Assembly: GCF_003626655.1 (NCBI RefSeq)
Contig: NZ_RBAN01000001.1
Span: 1,364,001-1,428,000 of the forward strand
Source: Micromonospora costi
Lineage (GTDB): Bacteria; Actinomycetota; Actinomycetes; Mycobacteriales; Micromonosporaceae
DNA: 64,000 nt
Direction of reading: 5' to 3'
Shown piece after piece: positions 38,101 to 45,462 of the stretch (positions are counted from its first letter, which is position 1; each line of letters starts with the position of its first letter). The notes under the pieces were generated by a model. The model did not search any database. It was not told the origin of the DNA and saw only the letters and a list, made by a program, of their open reading frames with translations. The position numbers were made by a program, and so were the translations under genes.

Positions 38101-39370
38101 GCGGCGCGGGTGCGGCGACCGAGGCGGCCAGGACGCCGTCGACGTACAGGCGGGCCGTGGCGCCGTCCCAGGTGCCGACCGCGTGGTACCAGCGGCCGGA
38201 GGAGATCGGGACCTGGGCGTTGCGGTACGCACCGTTGGCGTACACGGCGAAGGTCAGCTTGTCGCCGTACACCACGATCGAGTAGCCGCCGGTCTCCTTC
38301 TCCGAACACACCGAGTGCTCACCGGAGTTGGGCAGCGTGCCGTTGTCCTTGAGGGTGCACTCGATCGAGACCTGGTTGCGGATCTTCGCCCACTGGGCGT
38401 CGCCCATCGCGTAGGCGTACGCGTCGTTGGCGCCGTCGAACGTCGCGACCGGCGTCTTCACCGCGTTGTCCTGGGCGATCACCGGCTCGCCGACGGTGGT
38501 GACGGCGAGGTTCTGCGCGTCGTCCTTCGGGGTGCCGTCGTCGAAGTCGACGTCGAGGACGTCGGCGGTCGGGACCGGCGGCTTGAGGTCGTACGCCGCG
38601 GCCAGCTCGTACGCCTCGGCGGCGGTCAGCGACCGGCTCCAGACCCGGCTGCCCGCGAAGGAGGCCGGCGGGGCGACCTGCCCGATGCCGGACGGTGCCG
38701 CGTCGGCGCCGATCACGAACCGGCGCGCGGTCGCGGCCGGCAGGGTGAGCGCGCCGGTGGCGGCCGTCGAGCCGGCCAGCTGGCCGTTGAGGTAGAGGCG
38801 CAGCGTCTGGCCATCCCAGGCCGAGACGACGTGGTACCAGCGGTTGCCGCTGATCGGCGTGAGCACCGACTTGTAGCCGCCGCCGATGTGAGCCATCGTG
38901 CCGAGGTTGCCGGCGTTGACGTAGACGGAGAAGCCGCCGCCCTCCTTGTCGGAGCAGAGGTCCTTCTCGCCGCTGACGGGCATGGTGGTGTCGACGCGGA
39001 ACACGCACTCGATGGCGAAGCCGGTGGAGAACCGGCTCCACTGGTCGGTGAAGTCGAACGAGACGGCGTCGTCGACCCCATCGACCTTCACGATGTCGTG
39101 GCCGAACGCCGCGTCCGTGGCGTAGGTCGGGGTGCCCCAGGTGGTGGGGGTGAGGTTCTGGGCCCGGTCGGTGGCGGTGCCGCCGGTGAAGGCCACGTCG
39201 AGGACGTCGGCGGCCGGGACCGCGGCGGCCGCGGCGACCTGGTTGGTGCTGCCGAGGGTGGGCGCGTCCTGGGCCGGCAACAGCAGCACGCCGGCGGCCA
39301 TCGCGAGCCCGAGGGTGGTCGCGCCGAGGCGGCGCCACCCACGGGCGATCGGATGGAGCGGTGTCGTCAC
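35162..39370 (-). CDS. 1402-aa secreted LamG-metallophosphoesterase-Ig protein
   Basis: Signal peptide (RRLGATTLGLAMAAGVLLLP), two LamG/concanavalin domains (about residues 55-265 and 275-470, sharing RWYHVVSAWDGQTLRLYLNG-like motifs), an Ig-like region, then a metallophosphoesterase: HFTDTQY (about 764), TGDVIENDY (827), GNHDNQGG (880), THAYLAP (988), AGHEHG (1028). An EF-hand-like DLNGDGTVDH follows, then Ig-like domains including one of DUF5011 type. A strong AAGGAGATGTC site precedes the GTG at 39370. It probably hydrolyses extracellular phosphoesters while bound to sugars. There is no anchor, so it may be released. Confidence 0.9.
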   Translation of the reverse strand: MTTPLHPIARGWRRLGATTLGLAMAAGVLLLPAQDAPTLGSTNQVAAAAAVPAADVLDVAFTGGTATDRAQNLTPTTWGTPTYATDAAFGHDIVKVDGVDDAVSFDFTDQWSRFSTGFAIECVFRVDTTMPVSGEKDLCSDKEGGGFSVYVNAGNLGTMAHIGGGYKSVLTPISGNRWYHVVSAWDGQTLRLYLNGQLAGSTAATGALTLPAATARRFVIGADAAPSGIGQVAPPASFAGSRVWSRSLTAAEAYELAAAYDLKPPVPTADVLDVDFDDGTPKDDAQNLAVTTVGEPVIAQDNAVKTPVATFDGANDAYAYAMGDAQWAKIRNQVSIECTLKDNGTLPNSGEHSVCSEKETGGYSIVVYGDKLTFAVYANGAYRNAQVPISSGRWYHAVGTWDGATARLYVDGVLAASVAAPAPLGLPGGAARNSFFVGADAVNQFWAPASVRNARIYSRVLTLDEVQALNIAALGDVRDAGVAITATVPAEGAHLSRPTEFQLTVANQGNATGWRYLLDGQPVEVGQEIGAGLTSGSHTLEISATDVFGKAVTRTVRFTSDAIPTGGGTDVGQGSGRVTLSAIAHNPDGGDVTTTFKQATPSVPAGGFQGVIPVMPSTLDFSYSEGGQIGASPRPDGTLANSPSTGTIPFQRFDVQVPPSGERRQILWSGVVDPERAVALLAWNTTAKAWTELATARGQAEGDSTLKAVVRPELVDNGTVHVLVVGKDPFADDLAPRDGSAGDPANRDHFDDPASYDFSLAHFTDTQYLAEGAAGGTYDDFDGVDEPTDKMTMEERALWQKSYRDTTRWLADNASGKKIAYTAHTGDVIENDYSDPLAKDSNGNLLYPGLDEQVTREFQFTSEAQRTLDEAGLVNQVVAGNHDNQGGNETGPTSRFNQYYGPDRYYDGSQKWPAVSEASYHAWDETTDAAGNTVTRGRDNQNNYVLFSAGGLDFVAVGLSYGVTQAEADWASSVFQRYHDRNGILLTHAYLAPSTTPDGRGATFSTDGSRAFSTIVQSNPNVFLVLAGHEHGVGTNLKTGVGVTVAHDVVELLADYQFYKMTAGELWPEKVDANGNLDLNGDGTVDHKATDLLQFGASFLRLLQIDVERSEMSVDTYSPMLNNFGATEYDDRKRYNGAEDNMVLPIDLSSRTTSFGTDSLVVVTPTATVIGSATAKSGWPASVAWTGLTEGELYAWTSTSRTGDGDQVGSADQFGGVFTATAAGTDVTPPVLTVPASTSVPQGQAFDPLAGVTAVDNTDGDVADRIQVVGTVDTGAPGSYALTYLVSDTNGNQAVASRVVTVTKTPTEVRIPTSVRADDVTATWRKSVKLSATVKPNSATGPVQFLIGEDVLCEATLKKGVATCTVDRMPSPGTHRVRAIYGGDRTYAPSYDDFTLTVVERR

Positions 39371-39450
39371 GACATCTCCTTCGGTTGGGGGTTACCTGTT
39401 GGTGGTGGTGGGGTCACTGGTCGCGGATCCGCGACAGGAGGGGGCCCAGG

Positions 39451-40314
39451 TCAGGTCCCGGGCATGCCGGCCACGGCGGCAGCGGAGATCCCGACGCCGA
39501 TGAGGGTGATCCCGCACGCGGCCAGCACGGGGGCCACTCGCGCCGCCAGCCGCAGGAGGGCGCGGGACGAGTGGGCGCGCGCCACGAGGGAGCGGCCGGT
39601 GAGCGCCAGGAGCCCGACGGTGAAGAGCACCGCGGCGAGCCCGAGACCGAAGCAGGCCACGAGCACCAGGGCGAACCCGGCGCGGCCGGCGAAGATGCCG
39701 GTCACCAGCAGGAGGAAGGCCGCCGGCGACGGCGTCAGCCCGCCGGAGACGCCGAGCAGGAGCAGACCCGGCCGGGACGTCTGGCTGTGGTTGTGGCTGT
39801 GCCCGTGGTCATGCCCGCGTTCATGGCTGTGCCCGTGGTCATGGCTGTGGGCATGGTCGTGACCGCGTCGGCGCAGGTGGCGTCGCAACAGCCAGAGCCC
39901 GACGGCGACGACCGTGAGACCGGCCACCAGCTGGAGCCCGGTGGTCAGTCGTTCGAGGCTGACCAGGTCGGAGAGGGAGAAGAAGGTCCAGGCGACGGCG
40001 ATGGCCAGCACCGAGACGGTGTGCATGACGGCCACCGAGAATCCCAGCCAGGCGGCGTCGCGGACCCGCCCGCGGGATCCGATCAGGAACGCCGCCGCGA
40101 GGCTCTTGCCGTGGCCGGGCGCGAGCCCGTGCGCGGCCCCGGCCAGGAACGCGATCGCCAGCGCCACCGGTACGAAACCGGGCGACTGCACCGCCTCGAT
40201 CAGCCGGTCGCCGAGTGCGGCGGCGCCGAAGAGGTTGCCGTCGCCGGGGATGAGGGCCAGGGGGCCGGAGCCGGTCGTGGCCGAGGCGATGCCGGGGCTG
40301 GTGCTCGCGTCCAT
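39451..40314 (-). CDS. NicO/RcnA-type nickel-cobalt transporter
   Basis: A 287-aa membrane protein with the NicO signature GAAHGLAPGHGKSLAAA (H62, H68) and about six to seven helices. A cytoplasmic histidine-rich loop (residues 152-176, HDHAHSHDHGHSH and more) lies between helices and presumably binds Ni/Co ions. The coding DNA there is an irregular tandem repeat (39785-39860) of GGTCATG/GGCTGTG-type units. RcnA-like proteins export, other NicO proteins import; the direction cannot be told from sequence. It starts 3 bp after the stop of the secreted partner gene and is coupled to it. Confidence 0.9.
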   Translation of the reverse strand: MDASTSPGIASATTGSGPLALIPGDGNLFGAAALGDRLIEAVQSPGFVPVALAIAFLAGAAHGLAPGHGKSLAAAFLIGSRGRVRDAAWLGFSVAVMHTVSVLAIAVAWTFFSLSDLVSLERLTTGLQLVAGLTVVAVGLWLLRRHLRRRGHDHAHSHDHGHSHERGHDHGHSHNHSQTSRPGLLLLGVSGGLTPSPAAFLLLVTGIFAGRAGFALVLVACFGLGLAAVLFTVGLLALTGRSLVARAHSSRALLRLAARVAPVLAACGITLIGVGISAAAVAGMPGT

Positions 40315-40317
40315 GGT

Positions 40318-41037
40318 TCAGGCCCTTCGCCGCCGGCGGCGGTACCAGAAGATCCCGGCCGCGGCGGCGGCCAGCATGATGCCCCCGACGACCAGGAGCT
40401 GCCGGGCACTGTCGTCCGGTGGGACGGGGGCGACGGCGCGAGGCGACGCGGGGCCGGAACCGGTGTCCGGCCCGGCGGTGAGGTCCCAGTCGGCCGACTC
40501 GTGCTTCGCGTCGTACACCGCCTTCTGCCCGGCGGGGCCTCTGGCGAGCGTCCGGTACGCCTCGTGCAGGTCGGTGAGCATCCGGGACGTCACGGTCACC
40601 GTGCTCACCGGCTCGGGGCAGGTGAACAGCACCTCGGCGCCGTCCTTCACCAGGTCGTCGGCGACGCTGGCCCGGCCCTCGCAGGACCGCCCGCCCTGGG
40701 CCACGGCGATCCGCTCGGTCAGGTACGCGGCGAACTCGGACGCCTTCGCCATCGCGCCCGCGTCGGAAGGCTCGAAGGTCACCGCGCCGTCCAGCATCAC
40801 CCGGTCCTCGCCCAGCACGCCGAGGTCGATGCCGAGCAGCGTCAGGTCGTCGGTCCCGCCGACGAGCCAGCGAACCCGCACCTCGTGCTCGCCCGCGCCG
40901 GCGACCTCGATCTGCTGTGGAGCGCCGAAGGGGTGCGCCGAGGCCGGATCCGGCGCCAGCACACCGATCAGCGCCAGGGCGAGCACGGCCCACGAGCGAC
41001 GCCGGGCGAGGCGCGGGGCGCGGGGCAGGGTGAACAC
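40318..41037 (-). CDS. secreted/membrane-anchored partner of the NicO transporter
   Basis: A 239-aa protein with a signal peptide (RRSWAVLALALIGVLAPDPA, cleavage near ASA-HPF), a beta-rich domain of about 150 residues starting HPFGAPQQIEVAGAGEHEV, a proline-rich linker and a C-terminal membrane helix (LLVVGGIMLAAAAAGIFWYR) ending in RRRRRRA. So it is anchored outside with a short cytoplasmic tail. This 'HPFG...' domain is typically encoded next to nickel/cobalt exporters or HupE-like proteins; it may present metal to the permease (inference). The GTG at 41037 starts the operon, and a perfect inverted repeat lies upstream. Confidence 0.85.
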   Translation of the reverse strand: MFTLPRAPRLARRRSWAVLALALIGVLAPDPASAHPFGAPQQIEVAGAGEHEVRVRWLVGGTDDLTLLGIDLGVLGEDRVMLDGAVTFEPSDAGAMAKASEFAAYLTERIAVAQGGRSCEGRASVADDLVKDGAEVLFTCPEPVSTVTVTSRMLTDLHEAYRTLARGPAGQKAVYDAKHESADWDLTAGPDTGSGPASPRAVAPVPPDDSARQLLVVGGIMLAAAAAGIFWYRRRRRRA

Positions 41038-41095
41038 AGTGGACTCGCTGTTCGTTCGGAGGTCGGGCGGAAACCTGGTGATCGTTTCGGCCGCA

Positions 41096-41114
41096 GGTGA
41101 CCAACGAGGTCACC
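41096..41114. promoter_or_regulatory. operator candidate GGTGACC-N5-GGTCACC upstream of Ni/Co operon
   Basis: A perfect 7-bp-arm inverted repeat with a 5-bp centre lies 59 bp upstream of the GTG of the NicO partner gene. A metal-responsive repressor would be a plausible ligand; none is encoded in the window. Confidence 0.5.
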
Positions 41115-41175
41115 GAACCTGAGCGAACGTTGACAGCGAGATTGCCGTACTTCGAAGACTGCTATCCGGTGGTGT

Positions 41176-42003
41176 TCACGGTCGTACGCCGGTTGCCGTC
41201 CCCTCGGCCCGATCGGCAGCCGGTCCGGTGGGGACGGCGACCAGCTCGAAGTGCACGGTACGGCCGGTGGTACGCCGCCCGAGCCGGTGCACGAGGGGCA
41301 CGAGCACCACGTGCAGCAGCGGGTACTTGCGACGCAGCGCCCGCCTCGCCTGCTGGTACTCCTGGCCGCTGAGCCGGCGGGCGGTGGCCTGGAGGGCCGG
41401 GCCGGTCGGTGTGCCGCGGCCGGTGGACGCGGCGACCGTGACGGTCGGGTTGTTGCGGATCCGGCGGGTCTTCCAGGCCCGTTCGTAGCTGCGCACGTAC
41501 GCCCGGCCGCCCGACACGGCGATGCTCACCGGCGTGCTGACCGGGGTACCGTCCCGCCGGTACGTGGTGAGGGCGACGGTCTTCTGCCGGACGTACGGCG
41601 CCCACTCGGGCACGGCCGCCGGTTCGACCCGGCCGAGCACCCAGCCCAGCTCGCGCCACCGCTCGACCAGCGCCACGGCGGCCAGCAGGGCCGACACCCC
41701 GATGAGCACGGTCTGGCCGTCGCTGCCGCCGAGCTCCCGGTCCATGAGGTGCGCGACGGTGTGGGTGACGCCGCCCACGAGGTAGCCGCCGAGGGCCACG
41801 GCGAACCCGTCGGCCCAGACGGTGGCGAGCAGCAGGCTCACCCCGATGCCGAGTTGGAACGCGCCGACGTCGTGCACGAAGTGCTCGTGCGGCGGGAAGT
41901 TCACGACGTCGGCGAACGACGCGGGTGCGGTCATCGCCCACACCCCGACCACGAGGGCCAGCAGCGCGAGCAGCACGGTGACGGGTACGAGTATTCGTCT
42001 CAT
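41176..42003 (-). CDS. four-helix membrane domain fused to PPOX-class F420/flavin oxidoreductase domain
   Basis: A 275-aa fusion. Residues 1-120 have four hydrophobic helices (RILVPVTVLLALLALVVGVW, GIGVSLLLATVWADGFAVAL, a third and fourth near 75-115). The rest is a split-barrel flavoprotein domain: YVRQKTVALTTYRRDGTPVS, GGRAYVRSYERAWKTRRI, NPTVTVAA, as in F420-dependent PPOX/PNPOx proteins. Usually these barrels are soluble; here the membrane half would place it at the membrane. ATG at 42003 is chosen over an upstream in-frame start as it opens the first helix. No obvious partner lies nearby. Confidence 0.82.
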   Translation of the reverse strand: MRRILVPVTVLLALLALVVGVWAMTAPASFADVVNFPPHEHFVHDVGAFQLGIGVSLLLATVWADGFAVALGGYLVGGVTHTVAHLMDRELGGSDGQTVLIGVSALLAAVALVERWRELGWVLGRVEPAAVPEWAPYVRQKTVALTTYRRDGTPVSTPVSIAVSGGRAYVRSYERAWKTRRIRNNPTVTVAASTGRGTPTGPALQATARRLSGQEYQQARRALRRKYPLLHVVLVPLVHRLGRRTTGRTVHFELVAVPTGPAADRAEGTATGVRP

Positions 42004-42089
42004 GCCCCCCGGACGCGGCAGCCGACGCCCTCGTGACCGGTGCCGGCGCATGTCACACCCGTCGGCCCGGGATGAGAGAAGCTGGGGCC

Positions 42090-42527
42090 ATGGAGCAACG
42101 GATCAGCCTGGTCACCCTCGGCGTCACCGATCTGCCGCGGGCCCGGGCCTTCTACGAGCGGTTGGGTTGGCGCGGTCAGGAGGTCGCGGAGACCGTCTTC
42201 TTCCAGGCCGGCGGGCTGGCGCTGGTGCTCTGGGCGCGCGAGCGGGTGGCGGCGGACGCCGGCATCGACGACCCGGGCGGCGGCGGCTTCGGCGGGATCA
42301 CCCTGGCACAGAATGTCCGGTCCCGCGACGAGGTCGACGCCCTGCTCGGCGACGCCACCGCGGCCGGGGCGGAGGTCACCCAGCCGGCCCGCGAGACGTT
42401 CTACGGCGGCTACGCGGGCTGCTTCGCCGACCCGGACGGTCACGTCTGGGAGGTGGCCTGGAACCCGGGCTTCCCCCTGGCCGCCGACGGCACCCTCACC
42501 GTTCCCGACTTCGGCGCCACCGGTTGA
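42090..42527 (+). CDS. VOC superfamily (glyoxalase/bleomycin-resistance-like) protein
   Basis: A 145-aa VOC-fold protein: ISLVTLGVTDLPRARAFYER opens the first beta-alpha-beta-beta-beta unit and GGYAGCFADPDGHVWEVAWN is the typical metal-site second unit (glutamate in WEVAWN). It probably forms a homodimer binding small molecules; substrate unknown. The ATG at 42090 is 15 nt after GATGAGAG; other starts upstream would extend into non-conserved sequence. It converges on the minus-strand paralogue gene at 42581. Confidence 0.9.
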   Translation: MEQRISLVTLGVTDLPRARAFYERLGWRGQEVAETVFFQAGGLALVLWARERVAADAGIDDPGGGGFGGITLAQNVRSRDEVDALLGDATAAGAEVTQPARETFYGGYAGCFADPDGHVWEVAWNPGFPLAADGTLTVPDFGATG

Positions 42528-42580
42528 GCGGGGAGCGCGGCGGTCTCACGGCCGTCGCGTCCGTCGCCGGGCGGCCCGCC

Positions 42581-43888
42581 CTACTCGTCGCGGGGGCAGA
42601 GCAGCGGGTCGAGCAGCGGCAGCCGCAACGGGTCGAGGCAGACGGTGAGCAGCCGGTTGTCCGGCGACGAGGGTGGCGGGCTCGTCGGGGCGGGGCTCGG
42701 TGCGGCCGGCGGAGGCGGGCTCGTGCTCGGCGGCGTGGTGGGTGCGGGGCTGCTCGGCGGCGTGGTCGCGGCCGGCGGAGGAGGCGCGGTGGGCGACGCG
42801 GGTGGCCGCGCGGGCGCGGTGACGGGAGCCCGACCGGATCCGCCGCCCGCCCCGGGGGCTGCCGACCGGGCGGGCGTGGCGGAGTCCTCGGCCGGCGCCT
42901 CGCCGGGGCCGCCCGCCTGCGGCCCGTCACCGGGCGAGCCGGCGTCCGACGTGCCGCCGGTGATGCCGGCGGTGCCGCCCGACGGGACGGCCACGACCGG
43001 TGGGACGGGGGCGAGCGTCGGCACGACCGCACCGATGACCACGGGAGGCTCGACGTCGGTGACGACCACCCGGCCGGCCTCGGCCCGGTACTGCGGCAGG
43101 TCCTCGTCGGCCCCGTGCGCGCTGGCAGTGAACGTCACGAACGCCACGGTGGCCACGGCGACGGCGGCGCGCCGGTCCGGCCGGCGCGCGACCAGCGGCG
43201 CCTGCCACGGGTCGGCCGCCGGCGGCGGGGCGGGACGGTCGCGCTCGTGGGCCTCGACGAGCGCGTCGAGTTCCGCGACCACGGCGGCGCGCTCCCCGCG
43301 GGCCACCGCCACAGCGAGGGTGAGGTAGAACCGGGCGTTGGCCACGGACACGTCCGGCACGAGCAGCCCGGCGAGCCGCCCCGCGTCGCTGGTGTGCAGC
43401 AGGGTCACGGGCGCGTCCGGGTGGTGGGCCGGTCCGGCGAGGTCCGCGTACCGCCACTCGCGCCGCAGCGCGCGGCCGGCGAAGGCTACGCGGTGGTTGG
43501 TCACGACGGCCAGCCCGGCGTCCGCGACCCGCAGGCCCTTCGGGAGCGTACGGCTCGACGGGGTCGGCCGGCCGATGCTGAGCGCCGGGTGCGGGAGGCC
43601 GGGCACGTGGCGCCCCGTGGCCTCGACCAGCTCGGCGGTGGGCAGGATCCGGAAGACCAGCTCGTCGTCGCCGAGGTCCACGGGCAGCCCGGTACGGGGC
43701 TCGGTGCAGCCGAGGAAGGCGAGCGCCTCGATGCGCTGCCGGGTCAGCTCGTCGGCGCGTCGACGCCACGTCTCGAGGTCACGGTGGTGGGTGCGCCGCC
43801 GCCGGTCGTTCTCGCGTTCCGCCCAGGCGGCGCGCCATGCGGGCAACTGTGTGGTCGCCACAACGGTGCCGGGTGATGTGGTGGTCAC
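42581..43888 (-). CDS. membrane-anchored protein of unknown function, paralogue A (GRAM/PH-like)
   Basis: A 435-aa protein. N-terminal charged helical region (PAWRAAWAERENDRRRRTHH), then a beta-rich block with AGLAVVTNHRVAFAGRALRR and WRYADLAGPAHHPDAPVTLL, which resembles the bacterial GRAM/PH-like 'VTnrRvvF...W...kl' module, then an amphipathic helix, one membrane helix (RAAVAVATVAFVTFTASAHG) and a long extracellular proline/serine/threonine-rich stalk ending LCPRDE. It is homologous over the first two thirds to the protein at 46186-47364. Function unknown. Confidence 0.75.
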   Translation of the reverse strand: MTTTSPGTVVATTQLPAWRAAWAERENDRRRRTHHRDLETWRRRADELTRQRIEALAFLGCTEPRTGLPVDLGDDELVFRILPTAELVEATGRHVPGLPHPALSIGRPTPSSRTLPKGLRVADAGLAVVTNHRVAFAGRALRREWRYADLAGPAHHPDAPVTLLHTSDAGRLAGLLVPDVSVANARFYLTLAVAVARGERAAVVAELDALVEAHERDRPAPPPAADPWQAPLVARRPDRRAAVAVATVAFVTFTASAHGADEDLPQYRAEAGRVVVTDVEPPVVIGAVVPTLAPVPPVVAVPSGGTAGITGGTSDAGSPGDGPQAGGPGEAPAEDSATPARSAAPGAGGGSGRAPVTAPARPPASPTAPPPPAATTPPSSPAPTTPPSTSPPPPAAPSPAPTSPPPSSPDNRLLTVCLDPLRLPLLDPLLCPRDE

Positions 43889-43988
43889 ACGCGGTACAAC
43901 CGCTCGCGCACGAGTCAGGACACGCTCAGGGATCGATGCTTCCCTTTGTTCCCGATAAGAGCAAATTAGTCGGCACCGATGCGGATCG

Positions 43989-44483
43989 TCAGGAGATGAC
44001 CCGCTGCGGGTACGCCTCGACGTCCCGTGCCCACTGCTCCGCGGCCACGGCGAGGGCGTCAGCCGAGACGGTCAGCGGCAGCGGGTACACGGCGGTGAGC
44101 GGACGGCGCATCCAGGGCGGCAGCGACTCGTACGAGAACTCGACGACGAGTTCCACCCGCCGCCGGCGGATGACCCGGGCGCGGAACGCCAGGTTCGGCT
44201 CGGTGAAGCGCAGCACCGCCGGCCGGATCGACGGCGCCGTCGCCAGCCTGGCCTGCAACAGGAGCCAGTCGGCCAGGACCCCCGCCTCGGCCACGGTGAG
44301 CGACGGCTCGCAGTGCGACCAGGCCTGGCCGTCGGCCGTACGGGCGTCCGCCTCGATGAGCAGCCAGTCGTCCCAGTCCCGCGCCTGCTCGGGATCGACC
44401 GGCGGCTCGACGCCCGGCTGGTAGCCGACCGGCCGGATCCTCAGCCGCGCACCATCATCGGAGCGTACTTCCATACCATCCAT
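43989..44483 (-). CDS. WapI-like orphan immunity protein
   Basis: A 164-aa acidic protein resembling the WapI immunity family: a short beta-rich start, then DWDDWLLIEADARTADGQAW, TVAEAGVLADWLLLQARLA and VLRFTEPNLAFRARV. In polymorphic-toxin systems such proteins neutralise a cognate toxin. No toxin gene is near here, so it is an orphan, or the name reflects only a shared fold. Two nearby ATG codons (44483, 44474) could start it. It lies between the paralogous membrane-protein genes and the long inverted repeat. Confidence 0.65.
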   Translation of the reverse strand: MDGMEVRSDDGARLRIRPVGYQPGVEPPVDPEQARDWDDWLLIEADARTADGQAWSHCEPSLTVAEAGVLADWLLLQARLATAPSIRPAVLRFTEPNLAFRARVIRRRRVELVVEFSYESLPPWMRRPLTAVYPLPLTVSADALAVAAEQWARDVEAYPQRVIS

Positions 44484-44565
44484 AATCTACGACAAAAACC
44501 CCACAAGAGCCGAAACCAGTCACGAGATCGCCCCGCTCCCCGCGCTGCCCCCACTCTCCCCCCGC

Positions 44566-44633
44566 GATCTTGCACTTTGTGCCCCGGCATAACGCGCGAA
44601 ACAGCCCAAACCAAGGGCACAAAGTGCAAGATC
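44566..44633. repeat. long inverted repeat (19-bp arms, 30-nt spacer)
   Basis: The left arm (44566-44584) reads GATCTTGCACTTTGTGCCC and pairs perfectly with 44615-44633. The outer CCCGC/GCGGG bases add more pairs with one bulge. The spacer has no coding potential. It sits between the orphan immunity gene (minus, start 44483) and the membrane gene (plus, start 44750). It resembles a dispersed palindromic element; no open frame crosses it. Confidence 0.8.
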
Positions 44634-44749
44634 GGCGGGGAGGGGGGGCGGGGAGGGGCGGGCTTGGGGGTTCGCGTGGGGGGTTGTTCGGGGTGGGAGT
44701 GGGGGGATCCCCGATGGTTTGGGGCGGGTCGGGGCGGCACGCTGGGAGA

Positions 44750-45361
44750 ATGACTGCCACCAATGCCACCCGGCCGGTCGGTGTGCCGCCCCGCGTCACG
44801 CTCCGCGCGCTGTCGCCGCTGCGGCTGGTCGCCGTCACCGCGCCGGTCCTGCTGCTGCTCTACGGGATCCTCCGGCTCGCCGACGGCCTGGACGGTGACC
44901 ACGGGCCGGGCTGGGCGTGGAACACGGGCCACAGCCTGTTCCTCGCCTCGATCGTCCTCTTCGCCGCACTGGCCGTGGGCCTGCGCCGGGTGCTGCTGGC
45001 CGACGGACCCCGCCTGCGGGCGCTCACCGACATCGCCACCGGGGCGACCCTGGCCGGGGCCGCGGGCTTCGTCTGGGTGATCCTCGGCGACCTGTTCGCG
45101 GGACTGGCGGACGCGGCCCCGCTGCCGGATCCGCTGTTCGCGGTCGGGCCGCTGCTGTTCCAGCTCGGTCTGCTCACCCTGCTCGTCCAGGCCGCGACGG
45201 TGCGGCCCCGCCGGCTGCCGCGCTGGGCTCCGCCCGTGACCTTCGTGGGCTTCGCGGCGATCGCGGTGAATCTCGACCTGCTGCCGGTCGCCGGCGCGCT
45301 CATCTTCGCGGCCCTGCTTCCCCTCCGCCCCGACTCCGCGGCACGGATCGCCACGCGCTGA
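44750..45361 (+). CDS. six-helix membrane protein of unknown function
   Basis: A 203-aa protein with about six hydrophobic segments: RLVAVTAPVLLLLYGILRLA, SLFLASIVLFAALAVGL, TLAGAAGFVWVILGDLF, FAVGPLLFQLGLLTLLVQAA and two more near the C-terminus. It is short and compact with few charged residues in helices. The ATG at 44750 has a GGGAGA site and is the first in-frame start after a stretch of G-rich, low-complexity sequence (44630-44740). Function unknown; it precedes an esterase-like hydrolase by 101 bp on the same strand. Confidence 0.75.
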   Translation: MTATNATRPVGVPPRVTLRALSPLRLVAVTAPVLLLLYGILRLADGLDGDHGPGWAWNTGHSLFLASIVLFAALAVGLRRVLLADGPRLRALTDIATGATLAGAAGFVWVILGDLFAGLADAAPLPDPLFAVGPLLFQLGLLTLLVQAATVRPRRLPRWAPPVTFVGFAAIAVNLDLLPVAGALIFAALLPLRPDSAARIATR

Positions 45362-45462
45362 CCACCGCCGCGCCGGCGCCGATGCCGACACGGAGAGCGC
45401 CGCGACCCCTCACCGCACGGGTCGGCGCGGACAGTGTCGGGCGTCCCGGTTACGGTGCGGGC

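Noticed and set aside
39785..39860. repeated GGTCATG/GGCTGTG units resembling a CRISPR or tandem array
   Set aside because: They are in frame and encode the histidine-rich loop of the NicO protein; units are short and there are no unique spacers.
36725..39862. 1045-codon plus-strand frame opposite the LamG-phosphoesterase gene
   Set aside because: Antisense to a gene with a signal peptide, two LamG domains and all metallophosphoesterase motifs; the frame has no recognisable domain.
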